DNA of 64,000 nucleotides from Flavobacterium sp. 90 (GCF_004339525.1 NZ_SMGE01000001.1:6386001-6450000), one strand, 5' to 3'; shown: positions 26,375-35,884, counted from the stretch's first letter. The notes: a model not told the origin generated them from the letters alone. Numbers and translations are program-made.

Positions 26375-26547
26375 TTTTTTTGCCACGAATTTCACTAATT
26401 TACACTAATTAGCTTTGGCAATAAAAAACTATTAAAATTTAATTAATTCTATTTTAGGTCAGTAATAATCAAAAAAAAATCCTTTTAATCTGTGGCAAAA
26501 CAACAGCAACAGAATTCGTGAAAATTCGTGAAATTCGTGGCAAAAAA
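26375..26547. repeat. dispersed GCCACGAATTTC repeat
   Basis: The segment opens with TTTGCCACGAATTTCAC and closes with GTGAAATTCGTGGCAAAA, giving inverted ends around AT-rich DNA. Similar copies lie at 31566-31681 and, in variant form, at 33911-33983. It fills the gap between the YCII and sigma genes. Confidence 0.7.
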
Positions 26548-26561
26548 TAAAACAAGTCCTC

Positions 26562-27791
26562 ATGGAAGAAAGCCAACTTTTACCCAATTTATTTAGAACA
26601 GAGTACCGAAAAATAGTTTCGGTGCTCTGTTACTTATTTGGAATCGATAATATCGAAATTGCCGAAGACATTACAAGCGATACATTCCTCGCCGCAACCG
26701 AATTATGGAGTCTAAAAGGAATTCCTGAAAATCCAACAGCCTGGCTTTATACTGTAGCCAAAAACAAAACCAAAAATTACCTCAAACGGAATACTGTTTT
26801 CGAACAAAAGCTTTCCGTAGAAATAAAACATACCGCAAATAAATCTGAAGAAATTGAAATCGACTTGTCAAACAAAAACATAAATGACAGTCAGTTAGCC
26901 ATGATATTCACGGTTTGCAATCCTGAAAATTCCGGTGAAGCACAAATCGCCTTGGCATTAAATTTATTATGCGGATTTGGGATTCAGGAAATTGCCGACG
27001 CTTTTTTGACCAATAAAGAAGTCATTTATAAAAGAATCAATCGCGCCAAAGAAAAACTCAAAGAAGCCAATATTAAAATTGAACAGCCAACCGTTTCTGA
27101 AATCAATAATAGATTAGAAAATGTTCTGACAACGTTGTATTTATTGTTTTCTGAAGGTTATTATTCGACCTCACAAAATACTATTCTACGAAAAGATCTT
27201 TGTGCAGAAGCCATGCGATTGACTTTTTTATTGATCGAAAATCCAACAACCAACTTACCTTCCGTAAATGCTCTGCTTTCTCTAATGTGTTTTCATAGTT
27301 CGAGATTTGACGCCAGAACTAACGAAGATGGAGAAACAATTTTGTATCAGGATCAGGATGAAACACTTTGGAATCAGGAATTAATCGAAAAAGGACAACA
27401 TTATTTAGTTAAAGCATCTACAGGAAACCATCTTTCAAAATACCATCTTGAAGCTGGAATTGCTTATCGGCACACCCAAAAAGAAGACACGCCCGAAAAA
27501 TGGCAAAACATATTACAACTTTACAATCGCCTTCTTATTTTAGAATATTCGCCTATTGCAGCTTTAAACAGAACCTTTGCTCTTGCCAAAACCAATGGCA
27601 AACAAGAAGCTATTATCGAAGCCGAAAAACTAAATCTGACCAACAATCCTTTTTACTTTTCTTTATTAGGCAATCTTTACACTGATATTGACAATAAAAA
27701 AGCCATACAAAACTTTGAAAAAGCACTTCAAATCACCAATTCTCCTGCAGATAAAGCAACAATAATCAAAAACATAAATTCAATTAAATAA
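26562..27791 (+). CDS. ECF RNA polymerase sigma factor, ECF42-like, with C-terminal extension
   Basis: Sigma region 2 is at about residues 10-80 (FRTEYRKIVSVLCYLFG, ending in WLYTVAKNKTKNYLKR). Region 4 is at about 115-170 (GFGIQEIADAFLTNKEVIYKRINRAKEKL). A C-terminal extension of about 230 residues follows, including a helical repeat region with FALAKTNGKQEA and FYFSLLGNLY that resembles TPR units. This long form with a DGPF/YCII neighbour is the ECF42 type, in which no anti-sigma gene is expected and the extension is needed for activity. Target promoters are unknown. Confidence 0.9.
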   Translation: MEESQLLPNLFRTEYRKIVSVLCYLFGIDNIEIAEDITSDTFLAATELWSLKGIPENPTAWLYTVAKNKTKNYLKRNTVFEQKLSVEIKHTANKSEEIEIDLSNKNINDSQLAMIFTVCNPENSGEAQIALALNLLCGFGIQEIADAFLTNKEVIYKRINRAKEKLKEANIKIEQPTVSEINNRLENVLTTLYLLFSEGYYSTSQNTILRKDLCAEAMRLTFLLIENPTTNLPSVNALLSLMCFHSSRFDARTNEDGETILYQDQDETLWNQELIEKGQHYLVKASTGNHLSKYHLEAGIAYRHTQKEDTPEKWQNILQLYNRLLILEYSPIAALNRTFALAKTNGKQEAIIEAEKLNLTNNPFYFSLLGNLYTDIDNKKAIQNFEKALQITNSPADKATIIKNINSIK

Positions 27792-27819
27792 TATTGATTT
27801 TAATCCATGATGATACCAT

Positions 27820-27848
27820 CTTTGTCAAAGTTTGAAACTTTGACAAAG
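27820..27848. repeat. CTTTGTCAAAG palindrome
   Basis: The 14-bp arms CTTTGTCAAAGTTT and AAACTTTGACAAAG are separated by one base. Close copies lie at 49152-49180 and 51310-51342. Nothing else was recognised in the 27792-28114 gap apart from AT-rich DNA before the thioesterase gene. Confidence 0.75.
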
Positions 27849-28114
27849 ATTACCAATATAATCCGTATTCATAAGCAATTACGTGTAGTCTCTATGAGAC
27901 ATTTTTGTGCGTCATCTTTATTTTTTCTACCAACATCTAACCTCTATGAGGTATATTAAGCTTTCAAAAAAAATACTATGCGCGAATAATACTTTATGCA
28001 TTTCTGTCCTCGATTTGCTTTTTTATTTGTAATTTCGGTTTTCTGAAAATGATTGTTTTCTGAAGAAATAATCAATACAAAACATTCAGAATAAAATTAA
28101 AATACAAGTATAAA

Positions 28115-28552
28115 ATGGCTTCATTTATTAAAGAAATCTCATTTCGTTGGTCAGATCTTGACCCAAATTTTCACGTTCGTCACAGTGCATATTATGATTT
28201 TGGTGCGCAACATCGTATCGAAATCCTCGAAGAACTTGGCCTGACTTTAAGAGTGATGCAAACGCAAGGTTTTGGTCCTGTTTTGTTTAGAGAAGAATGT
28301 GTTTTTAGAAAAGAATTAAAACTTTCAGATAAAATATTCCTTCATACCAAAACTTCAAAAATGAAACCTGATGCTTCGCGTTGGTCAATCATTCACGAAT
28401 TTAGAAGAGAAGATGATACACTTTGTGCAGTAATTACAGTTGATGGCGCGTGGATGGATACCAAATTACGCAAATTAGCTTCTCCAACACCAGAAATTGC
28501 TGTTGAAGCTTTGAGTATATTTCCAAAAAGCGATGATTTTGTTGGATTATAA
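28115..28552 (+). CDS. hotdog-fold acyl-CoA thioesterase-like protein
   Basis: The N-terminal signature RWSDLDPNFHVRHSAYYDF is that of 4-hydroxybenzoyl-CoA-type thioesterases. The Asp and the N-x-H-x-x-H/N pattern form the active-site region. The 145-aa length fits one hotdog domain. It probably hydrolyses acyl-CoA in the cytoplasm; the substrate is unknown. A hairpin terminator follows. Confidence 0.85.
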   Translation: MASFIKEISFRWSDLDPNFHVRHSAYYDFGAQHRIEILEELGLTLRVMQTQGFGPVLFREECVFRKELKLSDKIFLHTKTSKMKPDASRWSIIHEFRREDDTLCAVITVDGAWMDTKLRKLASPTPEIAVEALSIFPKSDDFVGL

Positions 28553-28580
28553 AAACAAACTTCATTTTTCTTAACTTTAT

Positions 28581-28625
28581 AAAATCCAAAAAACTATAAT
28601 TCAAAATATATGTTTTTTGGATTTT
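28581..28625 (+). terminator. thioesterase terminator
   Basis: A perfect 14-bp stem, AAAATCCAAAAAAC (28581-28594) with GTTTTTTGGATTTT (28612-28625), ends in T. It overlaps a possible TTG start for the next gene at 28617, which argues for the ATG at 28641 as the true start of mscS. Confidence 0.7.
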
Positions 28626-28640
28626 TTAAATTCAAAACTC

Positions 28641-29486
28641 ATGATCGATTACCTAAAAGACTTTAGAATAGTTATCATTATCGCTATAATTGGGCTTGTA
28701 ACAATTATTTTGGGCGCTGTTACAGACAAATTACTTCGCTATTTTTTGTATCGAAAACTAACCGATAAAGAATATGATGTAACAGGATTTAGATTTCTAA
28801 AGCATTTAATTATAACCATAATTTACATTTTAGGTATTGCATTTGCATTAATCCAAATTCCCGAATTCAAAGTTATCGGTCATTCCTTTTTAGCAGGTGC
28901 GGGCGTTATTTCGTTAGTAGCAGGTTTAGCTTCTCAACAAGCTTTGAGTAATATTGTAAGCGGAATTTTTCTGGTTATTTTTAAACCATTCCGAATCAAC
29001 GATAAAATTACAATCAATAATTTTGTAGGTACAGTCGAAGATATTAATTTGAGACAAGTCGTTTTGAAAGATGCCGAAAACAACCGAATCATAATTCCTA
29101 ATTCTGTAATAAGCAATCAGATTATTGTAAACACCAATATGCACGATACCAAATGCTGCAAAATCATTGAAATTGGAATTGGTTATGAATCTAATGTTGA
29201 AAAAGCATTAGAAATCATGCAGGAAGAAATTGCCAAACATCCGCTTTTTATTGATACCAGAACCGCCGAAAGTAAAAAAGAAAAAACACCTTTGGTTGTA
29301 GCAAGAGTTGTCGCACTCGCAGATTCTAGCGTAAACTTAAAAGCATGGGCTTGGGCCAAAAACTCAACAGATGGTTTTGTGATGTATTGCGATTTATTAC
29401 AAAGTATTAAAAAACGTTTTGACGAAGCTAAAATCGATATACCGTATCCGCAAAGGGTCGTAACGATTAAGAACACTGAAAACTAA
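28641..29486 (+). CDS. mechanosensitive ion channel of the MscS family
   Basis: This inner-membrane channel opens under membrane tension to release solutes. The product has hydrophobic segments at about residues 8-30 and 53-74, and a pore helix with GAGVISLVAGLASQQALSNI. The beta domain follows (INDKITINNFVGTVEDI and IIIPNSVISN). The 281-aa length matches the small MscS type. The start at 28641 was chosen because an upstream TTG lies within the terminator hairpin of the previous gene. Confidence 0.93.
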   Translation: MIDYLKDFRIVIIIAIIGLVTIILGAVTDKLLRYFLYRKLTDKEYDVTGFRFLKHLIITIIYILGIAFALIQIPEFKVIGHSFLAGAGVISLVAGLASQQALSNIVSGIFLVIFKPFRINDKITINNFVGTVEDINLRQVVLKDAENNRIIIPNSVISNQIIVNTNMHDTKCCKIIEIGIGYESNVEKALEIMQEEIAKHPLFIDTRTAESKKEKTPLVVARVVALADSSVNLKAWAWAKNSTDGFVMYCDLLQSIKKRFDEAKIDIPYPQRVVTIKNTEN

Positions 29487-29564
29487 ATCTACAAATTAAA
29501 CACAATAGACAATAATTTATAATCCGCCAAAATCAGCTTAATCAGTAAAATCCGTGGGCAATTA

Positions 29565-30257
29565 CTACTGAAATTTCAAACCAAAATTCACTTTATCAAA
29601 AGTAGTGCTGCAAGAAACCGCAAATCTGCCAATATTTAGTGTTCCAAAAATACCACCAACTCCTTGTCCGGAATAAAATCCGCCAGCCGAAAATCTATCG
29701 ACCTGATATTTTAGTGCAATATCATTGACTCTGCTGCTCAATTGCCCAAAAGCAATTATATGAGGGATAATTTCGTAACTCGCAAAAACTTTTGGAACCA
29801 GTTTTTTATAGTAATCAAAACTCTCATCAGTTTCATAATCAACACTTGTAGAATGCAAGTTCTCTAAGCTTGCGCCTACATAAGTATTTTCACCAAAGTG
29901 ATATGAAACACTAAATCCAGTAAAAGTTCCCTGATAATCGCTCCGTGAATCAACATAACCAATACCAATTGTCGCTCTGAACTTATCACAGATTTTTCCA
30001 ATATAACCTATATAAGTCCGATCGATTGCAGATTTATCAATTCCCGCTCCTAGAATAATATCTTCGTCGCACATATCAAATGCGTACTGAAAATAAGAGG
30101 AATATTCATCTTTATTGGCAGCAACAACGCTCCTGCCTTTATCAAGATCAATATTGGGAGATATTAAAGTAGAATTTATAACAGCAAAATCAAATGTATT
30201 CACTTCCTGAGCAAACATGGGCGCTGTTAGTAAGAGTAAAAGTATAGTTTTTTTCAT
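29565..30257 (-). CDS. secreted, probable outer-membrane beta-barrel protein
   Basis: The start at 30257 gives a signal peptide (MKKTILLLLLTAPMFAQ). An in-frame Met eight codons upstream would spoil it. The mature part has alternating polar and aromatic strands such as FRATIGIGYVD, TFTGFSVSYHFGENTYVG and FAVSCSTTFDKVNFGLKF, and it ends in an aromatic-rich strand. This fits a small outer-membrane barrel of about eight to ten strands. I do not recognise a specific family. Confidence 0.75.
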   Translation of the reverse strand: MKKTILLLLLTAPMFAQEVNTFDFAVINSTLISPNIDLDKGRSVVAANKDEYSSYFQYAFDMCDEDIILGAGIDKSAIDRTYIGYIGKICDKFRATIGIGYVDSRSDYQGTFTGFSVSYHFGENTYVGASLENLHSTSVDYETDESFDYYKKLVPKVFASYEIIPHIIAFGQLSSRVNDIALKYQVDRFSAGGFYSGQGVGGIFGTLNIGRFAVSCSTTFDKVNFGLKFQ

Positions 30258-30562
30258 AATACCAGTTTTAGCATACAACATTCTTACTCTAATTTACAGA
30301 CTAATTTCCTGTTAATAAAAGAAGTTCTTTGAAGTACAGCATTACTCGTTAAAAAGCAACATTTTCACAATCAGTGTCTTACGGGGTATTAAATTTACAA
30401 AATATTATGCTCCATTTCGTTAAAAATCAATAATAATTAATTGTAAACAGCTCTAAAACCCCTTCTTTTCAGATTTTCTGATAACTTTAAGACCCTATTT
30501 TTTGCATTTATAGATGCTTAACGGTAATTTTATAATCCTGTAAATCCAAAATCTGCCCGAAA
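30258..30562. other. divergent intergenic region
   Basis: About 300 bp of AT-rich DNA separate the barrel-protein gene from the hydrolase gene and must contain both promoters. I see no clear repeat or hairpin in it. Confidence 0.4.
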
Positions 30563-31555
30563 ATGAAAATTATAAAGTTAATACTCCTATTATTTCCCGT
30601 TTTCTGTTTTTCTCAAGAAGTAAAAATCAAATCATTAGATATTAATCTTAGTAATTATGAATATCCATTTCCTGTAAAGTTTTTAGAATTGAACAATCAA
30701 CGCCAATATCTAAAAATGGCTTATATGGATATTATTCCGCAGAATTACAACAATAAAAACATCGTTTTACTTCATGGCAAAAATTTCAACGGAGCTTATT
30801 GGGAAACTACTATAAAAGCTTTGAGCGCTGAAGGATTTCGTGTTATTGTTCCGGATCAGATAGGATTTGGAAAATCGTCAAAACCAGATAACTTTCAATA
30901 CACATTTCAGCAGCTTGCAGAAAACACTAAGAAATTATTAGATCATTTAGGAATTGAAAAAACAACTATTCTCGGTCATTCTATGGGCGGAATGTTAGCC
31001 ACCAGATTTGTATTAATGTATCCTGAAACTACCGAAAAATTAGTACTCGAAAACCCAATTGGACTTGAAGACTGGAAACTAGTTGTTCCCTACAAATCCG
31101 TTGATTGGTGGTATGAATCTGAATTAAAACAAAACTATCAGAACATAAAAACCTATCAGATGAACAATTATTATGATGGTAAATGGAATGCTGATTTCCA
31201 AAAATGGGCTGAACTTGGCGCAGGTTGGACAACTGCTCCTGATTATGATCGCGTTGCCTGGAACTCGGCGCTTTTGTATGATATGATTTTTACACAGCCG
31301 GTTTTATATGAATTTAAAAACATAAAAAGTCCAACGCTTTTAATCATCGGAACAAGAGATAAAACGGCTTTAGGAAAACCATTAGTTTCTGAAGAAGTTC
31401 GAAAAACAATGGGAAATTATTTAGAACTTGGTAAAAAGACACAAAAAGCGATTCCGAATTCAAAATTAGTAGAAGTTCCAAATACCGGACATTTGCCACA
31501 TATTGAATCTTTCGATCAATTTATAAAACCATTAATTGTATTTTTGAAACAGTAA
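30563..31555 (+). CDS. secreted alpha/beta hydrolase
   Basis: A signal peptide (MKIIKLILLLFPVFCFSQ) is followed by an alpha/beta-hydrolase domain. The oxyanion segment is LLHGKNFNGAYW, the nucleophile elbow is GHSMGG with the Ser near residue 142, the acid lies in IIGTRDKTA, and the catalytic His is in NTGHLPH. All parts are present, so it is probably active on a small ester or epoxide-like substrate in the periplasm. The substrate is not predictable. Confidence 0.9.
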   Translation: MKIIKLILLLFPVFCFSQEVKIKSLDINLSNYEYPFPVKFLELNNQRQYLKMAYMDIIPQNYNNKNIVLLHGKNFNGAYWETTIKALSAEGFRVIVPDQIGFGKSSKPDNFQYTFQQLAENTKKLLDHLGIEKTTILGHSMGGMLATRFVLMYPETTEKLVLENPIGLEDWKLVVPYKSVDWWYESELKQNYQNIKTYQMNNYYDGKWNADFQKWAELGAGWTTAPDYDRVAWNSALLYDMIFTQPVLYEFKNIKSPTLLIIGTRDKTALGKPLVSEEVRKTMGNYLELGKKTQKAIPNSKLVEVPNTGHLPHIESFDQFIKPLIVFLKQ

Positions 31556-31565
31556 TAACATGATC

Positions 31566-31681
31566 TTTTGCCACGAAAATAATTTATTTTTTTTCGCCAC
31601 GAATTTCACGAATCAACACGAATTTTTTATTCGTATTCATTTAAAATATCAATTCGTGCTAATTCGTGAAATTCGTGGCAA
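31566..31681. repeat. dispersed GCCACGAATTTC repeat, second copy
   Basis: The segment opens with TTTTGCCACGAAA and closes with GTGAAATTCGTGGCA. It fills most of the gap between the hydrolase and DUF1398 genes and matches the ends of the 26375-26547 copy. Confidence 0.7.
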
Positions 31682-31721
31682 CATTTTTTAATTCAATAAT
31701 CTTAATCTAAAACTAAAATAT

Positions 31722-32111
31722 ATGTTTACACTAGAACAAATCAAAGAAGCGCATTCGAAAGTACAAAGCGGTGCAGATTTCCCAAATTATATACAAGACC
31801 TAATCATTTTGGGCGTTAAAGGTTACGACACATTTGTAAATAATGGTAATGTCGAATATTATGGCGTAAATAATTACACCGTTTCTGCAGAGGAAAGATA
31901 TCCCGAAATTGAAGTTGCTCCTCTTGCCAATAAAGAACGTTTTATCGAATTTTTAGTAATGCACCAAAGCGGACAAACGGATTATCTGACCTTTTGCAAT
32001 CATGCAGCGCAATGTGGTATTGCAAAATGGAGAGTTGATATTATCGAAATGACTTGTACATATTATGACAAATCCGGAAATGAAATTTTGATCGAGAAAA
32101 TTCCTGATTAA
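31722..32111 (+). CDS. DUF1398 family protein
   Basis: The 129-aa product matches the DUF1398 (YbcV-like) pattern. It has an N-terminal FTLEQIKEAHSKVQSGADFP, the central GVKGYDTFVNNGNVEYYG, and WRVDIIEMTCTYYDKSGN near the end. It is a small cytoplasmic protein with no known activity. It lies between a dispersed repeat and the ThuA-like gene and seems to be transcribed separately. Confidence 0.85.
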   Translation: MFTLEQIKEAHSKVQSGADFPNYIQDLIILGVKGYDTFVNNGNVEYYGVNNYTVSAEERYPEIEVAPLANKERFIEFLVMHQSGQTDYLTFCNHAAQCGIAKWRVDIIEMTCTYYDKSGNEILIEKIPD

Positions 32112-32148
32112 TCATAAAAAAAATAACTAGCCAACCAAACCACATTCA

Positions 32149-33003
32149 ATGTCAATTTTTAGTCAAAAAACTTATTTTATTACTATAAAAAGCATCTTGA
32201 TAGTACTTTTTTTAAGTTGTTTTTTGGGATATTCTCAGCAGAAAAAAAGTAAATCTAAGTTTAAAGTAATTGCTTTTTATACCGCAAAAAATGACCAGGC
32301 ACATATAAGCTTTGTTCACGAAGCGAATAAATGGTTTCCTAAAATTGCCGAAGAAAATCATTTTGAATATGATTCTACCAACAATTGGGATAATCTAAAC
32401 GCTAAATTCCTGGCAAAATACCAAGTTGTTTTATTTTTGGATACAAGACCCGAAACACCTAGTCAGCAAGAAGCTTTTCAGAAATATATGGAAAATGGCG
32501 GAGGTTTTATAGGATTTCATTTTTCGGCTTTTGCCTTAAACGATTCTGATTATCCACAAAACTGGAATTGGTACCACAATACTTTTTTAGGTTCCGGTGA
32601 ATACGGAAGCAATACCTGGCGACCAACATCGGCCGTTTTGCGAGTAGAAAATCAACATCCAGTTACGAAAAATATTCCTAAAACATTTTCATCAGCACCA
32701 AACGAATGGTATAGATGGACGAACGATCTTACTAAAAATCCGGACATTAAAATTCTTTTGGCAATCGACGAAAGCAGTTTTCCACTAGGAACCGGACCAA
32801 AAGAGCATGAAATCTGGCGTAGTGGCTATTATCCTGTCGTTTGGACCAATAAAAACTATAAAATGCTCTACGTAAATATGGGACATAACGATATTGATTA
32901 CGAACATGGAACCAACAAAACACTTTCGTATACATTTGAAAACAAAGTACAAAGCCAATTAATTTTGAATGCGTTGCTTTGGTTAGGAAATTCTAAAAAA
33001 TAA
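32149..33003 (+). CDS. ThuA-like secreted protein
   Basis: A signal sequence with hydrophobic core at about residues 14-28 precedes a ThuA (trehalose-utilisation) domain with a class I glutamine-amidotransferase-like fold. Landmarks are FKVIAFYTAKNDQAHISFVHEA, the central YMENGGGFIGFHFSAF, WYRWTND and the closing VNMGHNDIDYEH. Such proteins accompany sugar catabolism in Bacteroidota, but the reaction is not settled. The sulfurtransferase gene starts 11 bp later. Confidence 0.88.
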   Translation: MSIFSQKTYFITIKSILIVLFLSCFLGYSQQKKSKSKFKVIAFYTAKNDQAHISFVHEANKWFPKIAEENHFEYDSTNNWDNLNAKFLAKYQVVLFLDTRPETPSQQEAFQKYMENGGGFIGFHFSAFALNDSDYPQNWNWYHNTFLGSGEYGSNTWRPTSAVLRVENQHPVTKNIPKTFSSAPNEWYRWTNDLTKNPDIKILLAIDESSFPLGTGPKEHEIWRSGYYPVVWTNKNYKMLYVNMGHNDIDYEHGTNKTLSYTFENKVQSQLILNALLWLGNSKK

Positions 33004-33014
33004 AATTAATAAAG

Positions 33015-33869
33015 ATGTCAAAACTTTCTCCACTTATAAATCCTGAAGAATTATTAAAACTAAAAAATACTTCTGAATTTATTTTAATTGACGCCAGAGC
33101 CGGAATCAATGCCGAAGAAAATTACAAAAACGAACATTTAAAAGGTGCCCGATATATAGATTTGAATCGGGATTTGGCAACAGTAGAAAATGATCCAGCA
33201 AACGGAGGAAGGCATCCTTTGCCTTCTTTCGAAAAATTTTCCGCAGTGCTTTCAAAACTCGGAATCTCCCCTTCTAGTCATGTTATTATTTATGACGATA
33301 AAAACGGGTCGAATTCCGCAGCCAGATTTTGGTGGATGTTACGCGCGATTGGTCATGAAAAAGTTCAGGTTTTGAATGGAGGTTTGCAAGCGGCAATAAA
33401 AGCAGACTATCCAATAAGTTCAGAAAGTGAGATTTTTGATGCAAGTGAAAATTATCCAATATCAGAATGGAAATTACTTCTAGCTGATATCGATGAAGTC
33501 GAAAAAGCACGAAATAACGATCAAAATATTGTAATTGATGTCAGAGATAAAAATCGTTTTGATGGCTTAACAGAACCGCTTGATTTAATTGCCGGACATA
33601 TTCCGGGTGCAATAAATGTTCCGTTTAGCGAAAATTTAAATGAAGATGGATTTTATAAATCAGCTGAAGTTTTAGCAGAAAAATATTCTGAGATTATAAA
33701 CGACAAAAATCCTGAAAATGTAATTGTTCATTGCGGTTCTGGCGTTACAGCTTGTCACACATTATTAGCGATGGATTATGCAGGGATTTCGATTCCAAAA
33801 CTTTATGTAGGTTCCTGGAGCGAATGGTCACGAAACGATCGCGAATTGGCAACAAAAGAAAACAAATAA
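33015..33869 (+). CDS. sseA: 3-mercaptopyruvate/thiosulfate sulfurtransferase
   Basis: Two rhodanese domains transfer sulfur from 3-mercaptopyruvate or thiosulfate to an acceptor. The first, inactive domain covers about 1-130. The second carries IDVRDKNRFDG and the active loop CGSGVTA with the Cys near residue 240. The CG-S-GVT form is that of mercaptopyruvate sulfurtransferases. The 284-aa length is typical. It starts 11 bp after the ThuA-like gene, so co-transcription is likely. Confidence 0.92.
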   Translation: MSKLSPLINPEELLKLKNTSEFILIDARAGINAEENYKNEHLKGARYIDLNRDLATVENDPANGGRHPLPSFEKFSAVLSKLGISPSSHVIIYDDKNGSNSAARFWWMLRAIGHEKVQVLNGGLQAAIKADYPISSESEIFDASENYPISEWKLLLADIDEVEKARNNDQNIVIDVRDKNRFDGLTEPLDLIAGHIPGAINVPFSENLNEDGFYKSAEVLAEKYSEIINDKNPENVIVHCGSGVTACHTLLAMDYAGISIPKLYVGSWSEWSRNDRELATKENK

Positions 33870-33910
33870 ACTTGGCAAAACATTACTAAAAGCAATGTTT
33901 GCCTAAAGCA

Positions 33911-33983
33911 TTTTTTGCCACAGATTAAAAGATTTAAAAAAGATTAATCACTATAATCTGTGAAATCAGTGGCAGAAAAAAAA
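33911..33983. repeat. dispersed TTTGCCACAGATT repeat, variant copy
   Basis: TTTTTTGCCACAGATTA opens it and TAATCTGTGAAATCAGTGG closes it, an imperfect palindrome. It contains an in-frame GTG at 33960 that could be mistaken for the start of the next ABC gene. Confidence 0.6.
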
Positions 33984-34001
33984 CAACTAAATACATTTAA
34001 A

Positions 34002-35243
34002 ATGCAGCATTGGGACATACTTTTATCGAATCAGGTAAATAAAAAAGCTTTTATTGATACTTTACTTTCAGGTCAAGCCAAAGGAGAATTGGCCGTTTTT
34101 AATAACCAGAAAGGAATTCTGTTTTCAGATATTGCCATTGAAAAATTCATCGAAAAAGAATATCAATATGACATTGTAGAAGCTTCTCCGGAATCACACA
34201 GACAATTAAGAACTTTCTCATCTGGAGAACGCAAAAAAGAATTTCTGAAATACTGCATCAATCAAAACCCTGATTTCATAATTTTTGATAATCCGTTTGA
34301 TCATTTAGATCAGGCTTCACGAGTAGTTTTAGCACAATCACTAGAGAAACTTACCGACAATATTGCGATTATTCAATTGCTTAATCGTACTGTTGATGTT
34401 TTAGAATTTGTTCCGAATAAAGCCCAAATCAAAGATAATTCCTTTGAATTACATCCGCTTTTAAAAACCGAAAACCATTTTAAAACCTTAAATACTTCAG
34501 CAATTCCAAAAGCGATTGAACCGCATTCCTTTCACGAAAGTGTATTAATCAAAATGGACAATGTTTCTGTAAGTTATGACGATCGAAAAATTATAGATCA
34601 AATTTCGTGGACGATAAAACAAGGCGAATTCTGGCAATTAATCGGTCCGAATGGTTCGGGAAAAAGCACCATTCTATCTTTAATTACTGGCGATAATCCA
34701 AAAGGATTTGGTCAGGATTTATTTTTATTCGGAAGAAAAAAAGGAACCGGAGAAAGCGTTTGGGATATCAAAAAACAAATCGGAATCTTCGCCACTTCTA
34801 TGACAGATTTATTCCAAAAAGGACATACTTTAGAACAAATGATTCTATCCGGATTTTTTGATTCTATTGGATTGTATAACGAACCAACTACTTTACAAAA
34901 GCAAAATGTAGCGCAATGGCTTGAAGTTGTTGAAATGACAAGTTTAAGAAAAAAACGTTTTATTGATCTTTCAATTGGTCAGCAAAGAGTTGCGTTGATT
35001 GTTCGTGCCGTCTTAAAACATCCGCCATTATTAATTCTCGACGAACCCGTAGAAGGTTTGGACGACGAAAATGTAGATTTGGTAATTCAGCTTATCAATA
35101 CCATTAAACAGGAAACTAATGTGAGTATTTTGTACGTTTCACATCGTATAGAATCCGGGCTTGCTCCTACTTCGGTTTTTGAACTTTTACCAAATCCAAC
35201 AGGATCTATCGGTAAAATTAAATACCATTCTGAGTTAAATTAA
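34002..35243 (+). CDS. ModF-like protein with two ABC ATPase domains
   Basis: This is a soluble tandem ATP-binding-cassette protein without membrane parts. The second domain is complete: GPNGSGKST at about residues 224-232, LSIGQQRVALI near 325, and LLILDEP near 345. The first domain keeps the signature SSGERKK and a Walker B-like FIIFDNPFDHLD but lacks a recognisable Walker A, so it is probably degenerate. ModF-type proteins are linked to molybdate handling, but no transporter or molybdenum gene lies nearby. The start at 34002 (MQHWDIL) was chosen because an earlier GTG falls in a dispersed repeat. Confidence 0.85.
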   Translation: MQHWDILLSNQVNKKAFIDTLLSGQAKGELAVFNNQKGILFSDIAIEKFIEKEYQYDIVEASPESHRQLRTFSSGERKKEFLKYCINQNPDFIIFDNPFDHLDQASRVVLAQSLEKLTDNIAIIQLLNRTVDVLEFVPNKAQIKDNSFELHPLLKTENHFKTLNTSAIPKAIEPHSFHESVLIKMDNVSVSYDDRKIIDQISWTIKQGEFWQLIGPNGSGKSTILSLITGDNPKGFGQDLFLFGRKKGTGESVWDIKKQIGIFATSMTDLFQKGHTLEQMILSGFFDSIGLYNEPTTLQKQNVAQWLEVVEMTSLRKKRFIDLSIGQQRVALIVRAVLKHPPLLILDEPVEGLDDENVDLVIQLINTIKQETNVSILYVSHRIESGLAPTSVFELLPNPTGSIGKIKYHSELN

Positions 35244-35252
35244 AACACAAAA

Positions 35253-35867
35253 ATGAAAATTAAATATATCGCATTATTAGCATTATCGCTAATAATCACT
35301 TCGTGTTCCAGCACAATTTCTACAACGAAAAAAGAATATAAAATAAGCGAAACAAATCCATTAAAAAAAGATTGGAATTTCGAATCAAAAGAATGGTTTC
35401 TTAAAAAAGATACCTTACAAGGAAATGGAGGTCCAATGCATTGGGGAGTCATAGAATCTAAAAAACAGCTTCCTAAAAACTATGAAATCGACTTTAAAGT
35501 AAACATGACCAAAGAATCTTTGTTTGAGGTTATGCTGAATATTAGTAAAAATAAATACATCAGAACTTATCTATATCAAATAGACCAAAATATTGTAATT
35601 GGCGACGGAACTTACAATAAAAATAGCGATGAATACGGAAAACGAGGCGGACCAACTGTGTCTAAAAAGACAATGAAACTAGAAAACAACAAATGGTATT
35701 CAGTCAAAATCAGAGTTTCAAACAATCAATTATACTTTTCAGTTGATAACGAAACTTTTCTGGAATGTTCTCTTGAAAAAACCAATCTAAGCCAACAAGG
35801 TAAACTAGGTTTCTTAACCAACGGAGAAGCAAAAATTATTGATTTAACGATTAAAACTCTTCAATAA
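35253..35867 (+). CDS. lipoprotein with concanavalin-like domain
   Basis: A type II signal peptide ends at the lipobox LIITSC (Cys18), so the protein is lipid-anchored. The mature part is a beta-sandwich-like domain with WNFESKEWFLKKDTLQG, YEIDFKVNM, NNKWYSVKIRVSNNQLYFSVD and GKLGFLTNGEAKI. This is the pattern of DUF1080 or LamG-like folds. A carbohydrate-binding or hydrolase role is possible, but no catalytic residues were identified. It starts 9 bp after the ABC gene. Confidence 0.8.
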   Translation: MKIKYIALLALSLIITSCSSTISTTKKEYKISETNPLKKDWNFESKEWFLKKDTLQGNGGPMHWGVIESKKQLPKNYEIDFKVNMTKESLFEVMLNISKNKYIRTYLYQIDQNIVIGDGTYNKNSDEYGKRGGPTVSKKTMKLENNKWYSVKIRVSNNQLYFSVDNETFLECSLEKTNLSQQGKLGFLTNGEAKIIDLTIKTLQ

Positions 35868-35884
35868 AAAAAGAAAATCTTGAC

